DNA from: Bryum argenteum
Taxonomy: Eukaryota > Streptophyta > Bryopsida > Bryales > Bryaceae
Direction of reading: 5' to 3'
DNA length: 64,000 bases
NCBI GenBank assembly: GCA_037043015.1
Contig: CM073327.1
Span: 8,166,727-8,230,726 of the forward strand
The notes beneath the pieces were generated by a model. The model ran no database searches. It was given only the letters and a program-made list of their open reading frames with translations, and had not been told where the DNA came from. The stretch's first letter is position 1; the number at the start of each line of letters is the position of its first letter. Positions 11,981 through 23,325 of this stretch are shown here, one piece after another. The position numbers and the translations under genes were made by a program.

Positions 11981-12943
11981 AATAAAAATAAAAATTTCTT
12001 CTGCCATCCAGTGATGGCAACCTCGAGGTCGCCGATACTACGTGTGTCCGCAAAATTTTCCACAACAATCACAAACAATAGAACAGATTGTTTCCAATGC
12101 ACACAAATCAGTGCAATGAAGAACGGCAGTTTGTCCGAATAATAAGCAGGTGGACATCAAACATGGAATGATCTCGTTCTCTTTCGATAATAATTGCGGA
12201 ACTGACCATGGCACCGACCATATATTCAACATTATATGCGATCATAGTCATAGTAATCAATTTATGTATGATTTCTTCGAGCTTTCATTATTTCTTCCAT
12301 GTCGGGTGAACTTATGGCCGATTATATCTTTTGGCGAAGTACACCGCAATCCAGCAGCAAATGAGGAGAGTCACCTATTTTTCTTTCTTTCTTTCTAGCC
12401 GACGTTGAAAAGGAAAACGCATAATTTTTGTTGAAAATGCATGCAAGTGGGGACCCCCATAAAGAGCATCCAAAGATGTTCGTTTCGTTTCATTAATTGG
12501 GAACCTCAGAAGTATCGCCCTTCCTGGCAGTTGATTGATTTCAGGGAGTCTAGTGCTTTTCTTTCGTTCGGAGTCGGCAAACTGTAGCATTTACATTGAA
12601 TTAGAGGATGCCCAATCCTCACCTCATGCCGGAGGAGGAAGTCGCTTTTATCGTTGGGAGAGCCCCAGTCCCAACCCTAGTCCACGCAACAAACTTGTAA
12701 CCCAGTTAAGAGGGTCGACATTCCCTGGATTACAGCTCGTCATAATTCCAAGTTTTACAGTCCCTTCACTCGCATTTAATGTTCCTACAAACTAATGGAG
12801 AGTGCCTCGTGGTGGCCCGAGGCTTGCAGCAACCCTTTGAAGGCTTCTGCGGCCCTGCTCGCCGGCCCCACGCTGCCCCCTTCGGCACGCCGTACACGCT
12901 TTCCCCGGCCCGGCCTGGCGAGCCGGGCTAGGATGCTCTTAAT
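11981..12943. other. Intergenic DNA with a GC-rich fragment
   Basis: No recognisable gene. From about 12795 to 12942 the sequence turns GC-rich (GCCGGCCCC, GGCCCGGCCTGGCGAGCC) and ends GGATGCTC-TTA. That is the same right border as the Harbinger-like element at 19165-19582, so this may be a remnant of that family. Its left border was not found. Confidence 0.35.
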
Positions 12944-13168
12944 CCCTCCGTCTCAAGAAATAACATCGTGATTTGGTTCAAACACCCATCTTAAGAAATA
13001 ACACCATGATTTGGTTTAAACACCATGTCTCATAATAATACCAAGACTTGATATTAATGAGTAATCCAAACTCTCTGGACCATATTCAACTATATCATTG
13101 AGTAATCTCGACCATCAGAAAAGTCAACAATTTTTAGCAAATCATGGTGTTTTTTCTGAGACGGAGGG
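12944..13168. mobile_element. Stowaway-like MITE (Tc1/mariner type)
   Basis: The left end CCCTCCGTCTCAAGAAATAA mirrors the right end, which reversed reads CCCTCCGTCTCAGAAAAAAC. The similarity runs on into ATGATTTG on both sides, an inverted repeat of about 30 bp. CTCCCTCCGT is the classic plant Stowaway terminus. The element is 225 bp, AT-rich and non-coding. A second inner copy of the end motif (TTAAGAAATAACACCATG) lies near 12990. The expected TA target duplication is not clear. Confidence 0.7.
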
Positions 13169-13640
13169 CGCACAATAACACCATTTGGTGGTGGTTTTTA
13201 GTAAGTTCATTATAAAGAGTTGGTTTGCACTATGGTAAAGAAGGCTACTTGTGAGAATTGCACTATCGACCAATCATAATTGAGAACTTCCTTCTATATC
13301 ATAGCTTGTGCTTCTCTCCATTATGGTATAAGCCGGCCCTCAAAAAGAAAGAACGGTGCTTGAAAATTCCATAGTTCTTTGAAGAAAAAGTGCTTGAAGT
13401 AATTTCGTACTCCATACGATCAAAATTTGAGATTTTTCATTTTTTTGGTGAAATTAAGTTCTTCTACTCAACTTGTTTTATTTGTAATTGTACGAACTCC
13501 CATACATCAAATTATGTACCAACTTTTGATACATAGCAATACACTTGAAGTTGATAACAACGGTTTTCACAATGAATTTTGTTTGAATGTGGTGTTTTCA
13601 AGATTGATTAAGCTACTCTTCCTTCTATTATTTTTTAGAA
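13169..13640. other. Intergenic DNA
   Basis: AT-rich, with a 73-codon open frame at 13427-13648 that resembles nothing known. No other structure seen. Confidence 0.4.
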
Positions 13641-13784
13641 GTAGATAGAAATCGATAGATATAAACTCTAGTCCTCTTTTGAGGCCCGTGTGAATAGAGT
13701 GTCCGTTCGTCTCAACAATGCGTCGATGCCCACTGGACAAAGGTAGATTGGTACAAGACTACTCACCCCTTTCGGGAATAAACA
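13641..13784 (-). repeat. Dispersed LINE 3'-end copy (subfamily 1, longest)
   Basis: On the minus strand this copy starts TTCCCGAAAGGGGTGAGTAG, continues CCAGTGGGCATCG, GACGAACGGACACTC, and ends AGAGTTTATATCTATCG. It matches the LINE 3' end from about 50695 to 50825 and shows that the shared segment is at least ~130 bp long. Confidence 0.75.
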
Positions 13785-14120
13785 CTTTAGTCGTTTTAGA
13801 AGTACAAGTAGTAAGTGTACTTCTGAGACTTCACTCCACTAAGATACAAATGATGGATGTTGGGTATTGATACTTTGTGTTTGAAAAGTAGTTACAATAC
13901 AACTGATTTTTCCTTTGAGGAATATTATTATGTGCATGGTATGCAAGTACTTCAATTGAAAAATTTAAAAGGGTGCATTCTCATGAATTCTTATCAAACC
14001 GAAAGAAAACAACTAAAAATAGTAAGACTTCAGATAACTACAATACAGACAAAGAAAAACAAGTTGGTTCTCTATATGCTTGTTTCCTGCAGAGGAGCTT
14101 TATCAATAGACTCCCCACTT

Positions 14121-14380
14121 TTAACCCCTAAACGACCACGGCCATCGATTCGGCTTTTACCGTCAAGGCTAAAAGAAATTTACAGGCAACTTCAAATGTT
14201 ATGATCTCACATCTAATGATGATCCAACGGTTGAAAATTTTCACACTACTACTGATGGTAGTCTACTTCAAGATCCTACGGTTGAAATTATCAAAAATTT
14301 CTAAAAATATTGGACGTACCCCCATTAGTACATAGTGGTCACTGTTGGGATTTCAAACATCGTGGATCTTTAGGGGTTAA
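14121..14380. mobile_element. piggyBac-like MITE 7
   Basis: Perfect TTAA flanks (14121, 14377) enclose CCCCTAAACGACCACGGCCA on the left and ATCGTGGATCTTTAGGGG on the right. It is 260 bp including flanks, with inner blocks shared in order with MITE 4 and MITE 6. It is non-coding. Confidence 0.75.
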
Positions 14381-15779
14381 CTTATCTCTGCATTTGTGGG
14401 GATAGACTCCAATGAAGGTCAGTTTGTTAATACCAAGAATATGTTCTTCTATCACCAAGAACAGCACATTTGAGATGACCTAATCAAGAGAATTTTTCTT
14501 TTTTTTTAATCTTTGTGTAGGGTGAGAGATTTACATTCACAATTTTAATGGCTACTCTAGTTCGAGAGGATAGTAACTTTCTCATAACGGTTGTGGGTTA
14601 TTCTGGCTTCAATTCTAGATAAAGAATTTACATCAATTTATTGCTCAACCTTAGAAACTTAAAGTAAAATTGAAGTCACTCAAAATGCAACATGGTTATG
14701 TTTTTCATAGTTTGTGTCTTGAAATCACTGAAAACACAACAATGGTTATATCTCTTCACAGTAGTCTTCATCTTGCATCCTTCCTATGTTACACTCATGC
14801 ATTTACAAATGACTATCCAACACAAAAATCAAATTTTGGTGTTGAATAGTCTTACAAAAAGGCATGTCCACCTTTGTTGTTCAAGGGTTCTCCACTTTGA
14901 GCTCACACTTCTCAGGCTCTAATAGGGCTATTGACGTGCTTGAAGCCGTGTTCACCTTATCACATCTCAGAGAATAGACCTATAAACACAATTTGCAAAA
15001 GCAAGATTCACTCATTTACTGAATTTTCCTCAAAATGGGGTGAACCAAACTCCTTGACTCAAATATTGGGTGATAATGGTGCTTCTATATCCGTCCAGCA
15101 TGAACTCAACAAATAGATGCTTCTCGTAATGGGGACTAACATAGAATGAAATGTTGACGTAGGGATCTATCGTTGCCCTGGCTCGTTTGCATTGAAGATA
15201 CCTTTGGGACCATATCAGCGTCAGGACAATGTCCTTATCAAATCGCAATTTTTCGAAACAATCCATTAATCTGCTGATTTCAGTCGACAATCTAGAGGTT
15301 GATATCTAAGCTGACAATCGGTTTCGAAGTAAAAAGTAAATATCCATTTCAAGTAGGAGAGTGAGGAGACTACTCATTACCATCCAATTTGGATCTACCT
15401 CGATTGCAGATTCTCGAGTTCAGTAGCCAGAAACAAGATTTTCCGAAACGCACTGGTCATCGACAATAACCGCATCTTATTAATCATAAACCTTCCGCTA
15501 TCCTATAAAAAGGTCTGGTACCGTCGCCTGGAATAAGAGAAAAATAGAACTCAATTTTCCTTATTGCCTCATCTCGTACATTCAGGCAGAATGTCTAATG
15601 AAAATGGAGAAAATAATGAACTCAATTCTTCTTCCTAATCGCCTCAACCGAAAAAAAAATGAAATTCCCTTCGTCTCAGGAACCCTGTCACCACCGCCGA
15701 TGTCAGAAAAATCTCTGAGCTGGAGTTTCTAATATAGCAGTGGCATGCCGACCAAACTCGATACCACCGAATAAAAAGT
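14381..15779. other. Intergenic DNA downstream of the MDH gene
   Basis: No recognisable gene. The 3' untranslated region of the malate dehydrogenase gene should begin at 15779 and run leftward; I cannot fix its end. Open frames of 61-86 codons here show no family resemblance. Confidence 0.4.
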
Positions 15780-17782
15780 CTAGACTGTCGCAGCTTGCTT
15801 CTTGGCAAAAGTGACGCCCTTCTCGATGCTGCCCTTCAACTCTGCTTTCAAGGCCTCAACAGCGTTCTTCTCGTAAGGTGTCAAGTTGTCCAAATCTTCA
15901 CCGATGATTTCCTCAACTCCCTTCTTTCCGAGCTTGATCGTTGTAGCGAAGAATGGCAAGTCCGTCACCTGTGAGACGACACCATTGGACATGGTTCAGG
16001 ATAATGGTGCAATTCTAATGGTAACCTGGTTGACTAGTTTCGTAATCTTTCCAAGAATCAAAAGTAAGTGAATGTACCTCGGATTGCACATAGGCGCACT
16101 CGTAAACATCAGAATCGCCATCCAAAGCCCGCATGCAAGATTCAGCAAATCTGGCAGCAGCGTATGCCTGTGCAAGCAAAGATGTGATTACTAGGACTTT
16201 CTAATCAAAGATTTGAGAACACGTAATCTGACTGATGAAAATTCCAGACAAGGGAGAGGAATTGTATGCAACCACTAAGTAAATTTATCATATTGAACCA
16301 CGTGCGCAGCCGGCACATGCCACTTTGCTTACCATCGACAAAGTAGCAGATCCGGCACCAGCCTTGGCCTCCACAACCTCAGTACCAGCGTTCTGGATTC
16401 GCACTGTGAGCTCCTCCACTTCCTCGGGCGTGAACTCAACTGTGGGCTTCGTCTTGGAGAGCAAGGGTAGGATAGTGATACCAGCATGTCCACCGATGAC
16501 TGGGACATTCACATCAATCAGCCGCAAGTTCTTCTTTTGAGCCACGAATGTGTTAGCACGCACCACATCCAATGTGGTCACGCCGAAGAGCTTCTTGGGG
16601 TCGTACTTGTTCTTGGCCTTCAGAACCTCTGCAGCAATTGGGACAGTGGAGTTCACTGGGTTGCTGATGATGTTGATAAGCGCCTGGAGAAGCACCCATT
16701 AAAGTAATCAAAATGATAAATCTACCAAGTAAAATTTCAATGAAGCGCAAGTTATGGACCTGAAAAGACTACAAGAATGAGAGGAAACAAGCTTAATTCT
16801 GCTCGGTGCACCTTCAAAACCTGCCGAGAAAAAGAGCTTCTTACAATCTGGAGTCTTCAGGTAACATGCGGAGGTGTAGAACCTTACATTAGGGCAGTTG
16901 TCAGCAACAGCTTCAATGAGACCTCTCACGATGCCGGCGTTGATGTTGAACAAATCATCTCTGGTCATTCCAGGTTTGCGGGGCACTCCAGCTGGGATGA
17001 CTACGAGGTCAACATCCTTGAGCGCTGCGGCCAATTCTGAAGCTCCCGTGTAAGCCGAGACCTGAGAATTTGAACATCGAATTAGATGCCGCTGATACCG
17101 CGATAATAACGACGATTCTTGTCTTCCCGATACAAGATCTCATAGATTGCTGATCACACAAAATTTTAAGCTGATATTATTCAAAGAAAATAAGACAAGT
17201 CTCATTCCAATCTAAAGATGGACCAGAACGACCGATCACTCTTCAAACACAAAACTTTTGAATGATACAATCCAGAGAGTCTATGACAAGAATCATTCTA
17301 ATAAAGATCAACCGGGACGACGATCGTCAACGAGCAGGCACTGATCGAGAATTAACCTGAGCGGGGGTATTGCAGTGGCTAAGATCAGCAGCAACGCCCG
17401 CAACATTGGCGATATCGTAAAGCCTCAACTCAGAGACGAGAGGCGACATCTTGACAAGAAGTGAAAGCGGTTGGCCGATACCGCCAGCAGCGCCAAGGAT
17501 GGCGACCTTGAAAGTGGCGGGTCCGGATTTAGGGGCAGAGGAAGCAGATCCAGCAGAATCAGCGCGGACACGCAACGATCGGCCGCGGCTCGCCACTCCA
17601 TTACGAACACTGACCGATGCCACTGACGACAAGCTCAGCTCAGACCCCCCCACGGCAGCGAAGGCCGCCCTCGAGGACAATGAAACCGTGCTCCGGGACG
17701 ACGCTGCTGCTGCCGGCGATGAGGCCGCGGTAGTGGAGAATGCAGCAGCAGTGGCAGCGTGGAAGCAAGTCGCGGCAGCCAT
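15780..17782 (-). CDS. Plastid NAD-dependent malate dehydrogenase (5 exons)
   Basis: Interconverts malate and oxaloacetate with NAD(H); the plastid form is thought to balance stromal NADH and ATP. Exons: 17782-17357, 17061-16888, 16683-16333, 16167-16078 and 15968-15780. All four introns are phase 0 with GT/AG ends, giving 409 residues, close to the Arabidopsis plastid enzyme (about 400). The start was chosen at the ATG opening [10 protein letters not shown]. Residues 1-80 are rich in A and S with R, as in a chloroplast transit peptide. NAD-binding loop GAAGGIG is at 97-103, substrate arginines in VPRKPGMTR at R170 and R176, NPVNS at 208-212, VRANTF with R242, and the catalytic histidine in GGHAG at H266. 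The cysteine-bearing extensions of the redox-regulated NADP enzyme are absent. An upstream in-frame ATG at 17971 would add 63 residues unlike a transit peptide and is less likely. Confidence 0.93.
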
Positions 17783-18245
17783 GGCGCTCAAAAACCCTAA
17801 TCCGAGCTCGGTGAGTCCGCTGCAACGACGGTTGTAAGAGATGGTTGATGCGAATGAAGGGAAAGTGGCCCTTTGGTGCGAGAAGAAGCGCGGGCCTCGA
17901 AATCGACGGTTGGCGTTTCTCCACCAATGCTCCCACGATCGAAAGCAACGTATGCCGTACGTTCGAATCAATGGTGGAAGAGAAATCTAGCCGCGTACTA
18001 GATTTCAGATACCCGGACCCGGTTAGCGGGTTTCTAGAATCTAGGCCGCTGCTAGAATATAAGGTTGATATCCGCTCGAATCGAATCGAATCAGGGCCGG
18101 CGCTGATTTGGGAAACTGCCACCTAGGTCCTTTTCGCTTGCTTCTGTCGAGTCAGCATCACGTTTAGATGCTTTCAGTTATTTTTGTATTTGGCTTCAGG
18201 AAGTTGAAAGGAAGCTCGTATTGAAACGGCCACTTACGATACGTA
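17783..18245. other. Upstream region of the MDH gene
   Basis: Should hold the 5' untranslated region and promoter of the minus-strand malate dehydrogenase gene. Open frames on both strands here (for example 17845-18126 plus) look like chance products of GC-rich DNA. I could not assign a TATA box with confidence. Confidence 0.4.
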
Positions 18246-18329
18246 TTTGTCAAGTGGGCATTGACCCATTGTCGAGACGAACAGACACTCTATTCGCGCC
18301 AGCCTCAAAAGAGGACCGGAGTTCATATT
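18246..18329 (+). repeat. Dispersed LINE 3'-end copy (subfamily 1)
   Basis: Reads AGTGGGCATTGACCCATTG, GACGAACAGACACTC, CGCGCCAGCCTCAAAAG, GGACCGGAGTTCATATT. It matches the LINE 3' end except that the TATC tail is degenerate. It lies some 460 bp upstream of the MDH start codon, so it could sit in or near the promoter. Confidence 0.65.
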
Positions 18330-19164
18330 GGAAGTTGTGCTACTTCTTGTTGCATCTTTGTGTATTTTGGGAGTGTTGAGTATGGTACTACAGGTCAACT
18401 GAACGTGATCTCGTAGTGTTGGGTGAATTGGTGATGAAGAATAGATAACAATCATTTGGTCAACCTATGCTTTGTTAAATGCATATTCTGTAACCTCATA
18501 TTGAATATTAATAACATAATCATTTCATAAATGACTTATATTGTTCTTCCATTGTATCTCCACTTGAAAAATGAAGAATTCTATACTCCACTTGTACATA
18601 GATCTTTGACATGTGAAATATAATTGGATTGAAACTCTGGACGATGAAGTTACCCATTAAAGACATATTTACATGTAGGAAATGTTTTCAAGATAAAATT
18701 TTATATATTTATTTTTATTTATTTAATTTTATTTCATTTTCGGTGAATTTTGAAATTTCTCTGATTTTTATTGATTATAGGCAGATCTTGAGAATGAATG
18801 AGCATATGTTGCAGGTTGGACAGATCTGAAATAGTCTTTTGAAATTCTGACCATCTATATTTTCTAATGTATGAGTAATTTTGAAACACAAGAGGACTTT
18901 TTTAACATGATATGGGAAACTCTACAACTTGCAAAAGGTTTCAACTTCTTGCGATCTAAATTTTAAAAATAAGAGGTTTTCCTATTCCTAATCGAGCACA
19001 ATGTGACTTCAGTGGACTTTAGGGGTTTATTGTTGTACATGGCGCATGAAGAGGTAGTTATGAGTGTAAAACAAAGGATTGAGGCCACTTTACTTTAAGA
19101 GCTAAAAAAAAAAAAAAAAAAAAAAACAAAAATACAATAGATTCATGTAGGTTGATAGTTGTTA
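18330..19164. other. Intergenic DNA with a decayed MITE
   Basis: The part at about 18785-19030 is related to MITE 3 (shared GAATGAATGAGCATAT-type block and ACTTTAGGGGTTTA end), but its TTAA flank is lost. A 23-base A run is at 19104-19126. No gene seen. Confidence 0.4.
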
Positions 19165-19582
19165 GAGCATCTCACTAGTTGCGGGGTCGGGCCTCCCCAC
19201 AACTCGCGGCTTGCCGTGACCGCAGGCCGGCCTGAGGCTGGCGCCAGACTGCTGCCCCACCAAGGCCCTGACAAACTCGTAACCCGTGTCTCCCCTAACT
19301 TCTAGGAAGCTACAAGAGAGGGACTTTTAAAATGACGTGCATGCGGGGAGGAGAGAGAGGGAGCCATGGTTGAGGATAAAGTTTGACTAGGAGAGAATCT
19401 TGAGAGCTACAGTGGCTTAAAGTGGCACTGGAGAGGAGTGCTCGTTTTGCGTGTCGTGCCACTTGTATGGAGGCCCCCAAGGCCATTTGGCCTCAACTAT
19501 TCCGTTGGTGGGGGCCGTTTGGAGCTACAGTGGCCTCACATGGGCTTTCCAGTGCGTGCAAGGGCGTCTGGTGGAGATGCTC
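19165..19582. mobile_element. Harbinger/Tourist-like element (TTA duplication)
   Basis: The left end GAGCATCTC mirrors the right end GAGATGCTC, and TTA flanks both sides (19162-19164 and 19583-19585). A 3-bp TTA target duplication with ends starting G fits the PIF/Harbinger superfamily. The 418-bp inside is GC-rich on the left and contains no transposase. The flanking sequence (ATTCATGTAGGTTGATAG) occurs both just left of the element and again at 19635, so it landed in a small pre-existing duplication. Confidence 0.55.
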
Positions 19583-19585
19583 TTA

Positions 19586-20227
19586 ACTATGAAACAACTT
19601 GAGGATGTTTCCATTCATGGTACATATTCTAAAATTCATGTAGGTTGATAGCTTGATTCTAGAACAACTTGAGGATGATTCCATTGATCGTACATCTTCT
19701 ATAATTACGTGTTGACATCAAACAAATTCAACAAATTATACATCTTCTTTGCCAAATATATTAGAACGTGTTTCAAGGGTGAGTAGCCAAACATGCAAAG
19801 CCACAAATAGGGCCAACTTCTAAAATCATCCTTTTTTGTGATTGGTTCACTTCTTGAAGTTGGCTTTAATGGCTCTATATGGATAGTCAAGGTCAGATTT
19901 TCAAAATTATATTTTAGTGATTGAGGGACAAGTTTTGGTAGGGAACATGCTTCAAAATTTGGTAGCTACACGAATGAAAGACCAATACATGCCATTGGGG
20001 CCGTTCCTTAATTTCACTACAAAAGTATTAATCCACTAAAGTATTTCATGATGAACAAATTCAATGCATGGGATGTAACTGAACTTACTAATTGGCCCCA
20101 TGACATTTCTTTTCTTCTTATACGTGAATGAATTGGGCTTTGACTTGGAGATTTGTTGGCATTCACTCCCACATGCAAAGCATCCCTAAGTTACTACAAC
20201 CCACTAATGTTCCTAGCTCTGTTAAAA
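19586..20227. other. Intergenic DNA with a local duplication
   Basis: ACAACTTGAGGATG followed by TTCCATT and a TACAT block occurs twice (about 19598 and 19663), a direct duplication of ~65 bp. Nothing else identified. Confidence 0.45.
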
Positions 20228-20317
20228 AGATATAAACTCGGGTCCCATTCTAAGGGGCCAACATGAATGAAGTGTCCGCTTGTAATGCTAATAACCCGAT
20301 GCCCACCGGACAAGGGG
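20228..20317 (-). repeat. Dispersed LINE 3'-end copy (subfamily 2)
   Basis: On the minus strand: CCTTGTCCGGTGGGCATCGG, GTTATTAGCATTACAAGCGG, then CCGAGTTTATATC. Same variant as 773-867 and 9911-10016. It lies about 430 bp from the tRNA genes. Confidence 0.65.
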
Positions 20318-20733
20318 AATTTGGAGCCTACAGCTGAACTACCACAGGGAGCACTAAGTCATTGCCTAACGGAATACCTCTCTCAATACATTACAGTCTT
20401 GGTATCCTGGACCTCGTTGAGAATTGCAACTTTCACCAATACCTCCACAGAAGGCTACAATGCTTGCATGAAAGACCTCTTCTATGCAATATGCAACGGT
20501 TGTGAACAAGAGCATGCTGCAAGAGATAAGTATGAATAAAATTTGCAACAGCACGATTACTACATCGACAAGGCTGTGTGAATTCATACGTTGATCAACA
20601 AAAGATAACTATGAATATATCACGAGAGAAGTAAGAATCAAACTGCACTATTAAGTCCGTCCCTTACCCACTTCACAGCAATTCGGGGTCAAAATTCATA
20701 TCAAACTTCTCAAGACAAATTTGATTCGGTAAC

Positions 20734-20738
20734 AAAAA
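20734..20738 (-). terminator. Pol III T-run after the tRNA pair
   Basis: Five T residues on the minus strand start four bases after the end of tRNA-Phe, as expected for RNA polymerase III termination. There is no such run in the six-base gap between the two tRNAs. Confidence 0.75.
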
Positions 20739-20742
20739 CGTG

Positions 20743-20767
20743 TGCGGTGAGCGTGGATCGAACACGC

Positions 20768-20810
<43 letters not shown>

Positions 20811-20815
20811 CCCGC
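20743..20815 (-). tRNA. tRNA-Phe (GAA)
   Basis: The minus strand gives a 73-nt cloverleaf starting GCGGGGATAGCTCAGTTGGG, with anticodon GAA in ACTGAAGATCT, T-loop GTTCGATCC, and 3' discriminator A. It matches the plant cytosolic tRNA-Phe as I recall it, including the G5-A68 mismatch in the acceptor stem. CCA is not encoded. It lies six bases downstream of tRNA-Glu on the same strand and is followed by TTTTT (20738-20734), a Pol III terminator. Confidence 0.96.
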
Positions 20816-20821
20816 GGAGTG

Positions 20822-20893
20822 TTCCGTAACCGGGGCTCGAACCCGGGTCGCCTGGGTGAAAGCCAGGTATCCTAACCACTAGACTATTACGGA
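20822..20893 (-). tRNA. tRNA-Glu (TTC)
   Basis: The minus strand gives a 72-nt cloverleaf. The acceptor stem is TCCGTAA with TTACGGA, A-box TAGTCTAGTGGTTAGG, anticodon TTC in GGCTTTCACCC, T-arm CCGGGTTCGAGCCCCGG and discriminator A. It inserts glutamate at GAA codons. No T run lies between it and tRNA-Phe, so the two may share one transcript. Confidence 0.95.
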
Positions 20894-21179
20894 GGAGGCA
20901 GAAGCTGTGAAGCCCTACTCGAGATGTCAGATCCACGAATCTAAACGAATTTAAAGAAGGCTCGCGACCTCTTCGTGATTGCCTACGCGCACCTCCGTTG
21001 GCTCTCCTGCAATCCCGTACCCTCCAAGAATGCGACGACCTCTAATCCCACAAATGAGGGTGCCCACTGTTCAAATTGTGGGCGACCTCTCTCCACTCGT
21101 GCCGTTGTCAACAAATGATGTGCTCAAAGCATCCTATTCCAAGTGCTCTGATTGTCATAGCCGCGTAAGCTCTGCCTTT

Positions 21180-21520
21180 TCAGAATGTGGAGGATCTGCG
21201 AGCACAATCTCTACTAACAATGAACGTGGAGTCTGCCTTCATCGCCTACACTGCAGAATGCGGAGGATCTGTGAGCACAATCTCTACCAACAATGAACGT
21301 GGAGTCTGCCTTTCATCGCCCACACTGCAGAATGCGGAAGATCTGTGAGCACAATCTCTACCAACAATGAACGTGGAGTCTGCCTTCATCGCCTACATTG
21401 CAGAATGCGGAAGATCTGTGAGCACAATCTCTACCAACAATGAACGTGGAGTCTGCCTTCATCGCCTACACTGCAGAATGCGGAGGGTCTGTGACTATCT
21501 CCACCTACAATGAACCCAAG
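21180..21520. repeat. Minisatellite, ~73-bp unit, about 4.5 copies
   Basis: The unit starts CAGAATGCGGAGGATCTGTG, contains CTCTACCAACAATGAACGTG and ends near CATCGCCTACACTG. Four full units differ at only a few positions, and a fifth is truncated (GAGGGTCTGTGACTATC). A 105-codon frame at 20979-21296 runs partly through it, but the repeat length (not a multiple of three) breaks any repeated peptide. Confidence 0.85.
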
Positions 21521-21787
21521 CTCTCTGACCATGAGGCCCTCAGTACTATACCAATTCTACTCAATATCTGAGCTTTCTACGGGGCGCCTATTCTCCGGCC
21601 AGTGAGGTTCAGTTGCTTGAAATGATCCTCGGTGTAAGCCGCAGAGGAATGTGAGTTGAGATTAGGGTTTCATGCGCAATGCCGTTTTTTGGTGTGCCCA
21701 GTTGTTTGGAACGGGATGGGGAACATGCGAATGGCCGGGAACGTTGGACCGTTTGAGTTACGCCCTACTTCAGCATGGAGTTACTGT

Positions 21788-22010
21788 GAGTGGAGTTTTA
21801 AGCGAGTGGGAACTTGCAAGGCCTTTAAAGCGAGTGGGAACTTGCAAGGCCTTTAAAGCGAGTGGGAACTTGCAAGGCCTTTAAAGCGAGTGGGAACGTG
21901 CGAGGAGTTCTAAGCAAGTGATAACATTCGAGGAGTTCTAAGCAAGTGATAACATGCGAGGAGTTCTATGGGAGTGGGAGTGTCTATGGGAGTGGGAGTG
22001 TGCGAGGGAG
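21788..22010. repeat. Minisatellite, ~28-bp unit, graded variants
   Basis: GAGTGGGAACTTGCAAGGCC plus TTTAAAGC repeats three times, then drifts to AAGTGATAACATGCGAGGAG plus TTCTAAGC units, then to short GGGAGTGGGAGTGT units. Each block is more like its neighbour than like distant blocks, the pattern left by stepwise slippage. It ends just before the TTAA of the next mobile element. Confidence 0.8.
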
Positions 22011-22016
22011 AGTGCT

Positions 22017-22996
22017 TTAACCCCTAAACGTCCGAGCCTATTTTTAGCAGAAAAGCACATTTCCATAGAAATCGTCATAGATGAAGATCAAGAGAAGCTA
22101 TTAAGATCTCAACCGTACAAACTTGTAATAGACTTATCGAAGATCATGTGGACCAAAATTTGAGTCATGAGGCCTTATAGATCGGGAGATCATAACATAT
22201 TAATATCAAAAACAAACTGCAAAATTTCATCATTTTCACTTTGAGGTGGAAATGCTACCAATATTCCTATTGCAATGAAAAAATCACCAACTATAAAGAT
22301 GTTCACCTTCATCTTAATAAGTCCTTTATCCAACAAAAATTCATCGAAAAAATTTCTTGGCTCAAATAAAAGCCATGCAATTGTAAAAACTATCGAACAT
22401 TTTACAAAGGAAAAATAGTCCAAAACTAGATCCTTTGCATTCAATTTCATGCCTTATCTTCAAAACATCTTCGATCTTGTTAAGGTTTCTACCACTTAGA
22501 CTAGACTCTAATTGGAGGCCATCCCAAAAAATTAAGTTGAAATCCAACGGTGGATGAGGGAGATATAGCTCCTCAAATATCATCCATTTTCTCACTTTTT
22601 CTATTGACAAAAAATCATTGCAAATCCAATAGCAAAATCATTTGGATCAAATAACCTCTCACTACAAAGTTGTTAAAAATCACCTTAAGATCATGACCAT
22701 GAAAAAAAAATCATGAAAAACTATTTTTAACTTCACATAATTGGCTTGCAATGGTAATACATGTCCCATGCTTGGAAACCCAAAAACAAGAGTTGTCTTC
22801 ACTAAAGTGCATTCCATTAATTCATACTTTATTGTATGGGCTTGAAAATTTTACAACACAAACTAGACTTGATTTGGAACTTAATCCAAGTGATTTCATC
22901 CAAAACAGACCTCAGATGAAGAAGATATGGCTCTTCAAAGTTTCTGATGTACTTCCAAAATGTCGTTTTCCGACATCGTGGGCGTTTAAGGGTTAA
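22017..22996. mobile_element. piggyBac-like element 8 (980 bp, TTAA-flanked)
   Basis: TTAA then CCCCTAAACGTCCGAGCC on the left; GTGGGCGTTTAAGGG then TTAA on the right. It is nearly colinear with 3148-4126. The short open frames (93 and 82 codons) are shared between the two copies but look unlike transposase. It is non-autonomous, and the high similarity of the copies implies recent movement. Confidence 0.72.
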
Positions 22997-23325
22997 TATG
23001 GAGCAATACCAATATTGGCGCCTTAGGATTCTTCATTTAGAGGTGCAAAATAATGTCGCAGTTCAACACCATTTATCTATTGGGACGTTCAAGAGATAAA
23101 CACTTAAGGGGACATATGAGTACTTGGTACGTCAGTCAATTTTACAATTGGTTGGAGAAAGCTTTGCACTTGGGTATTACAAGTTTAAGTTCTAAAAAAA
23201 AATTAATGAACATTGTAGCATTTTTGTAAGCGAGTTTTCTTTATGTCTTTCCTGAATATCATCATTGGATTAGGTGTATTGCACAAGAATAGCACAAACT
23301 TCAGTTTGGCAAATCTGTGATGGAG

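Noticed and set aside
17845-18126. Plus-strand frame upstream of MDH
   Set aside because: It lies over the promoter/leader of the minus-strand gene and shows no protein family features.
20979-21296. 105-codon plus-strand frame near the tRNAs
   Set aside because: It runs into the 73-bp minisatellite, has no family resemblance, and the repeat unit does not preserve frame.
21180-21520. CRISPR-like array
   Set aside because: Units are directly adjacent with no unique spacers, so it is an ordinary minisatellite.
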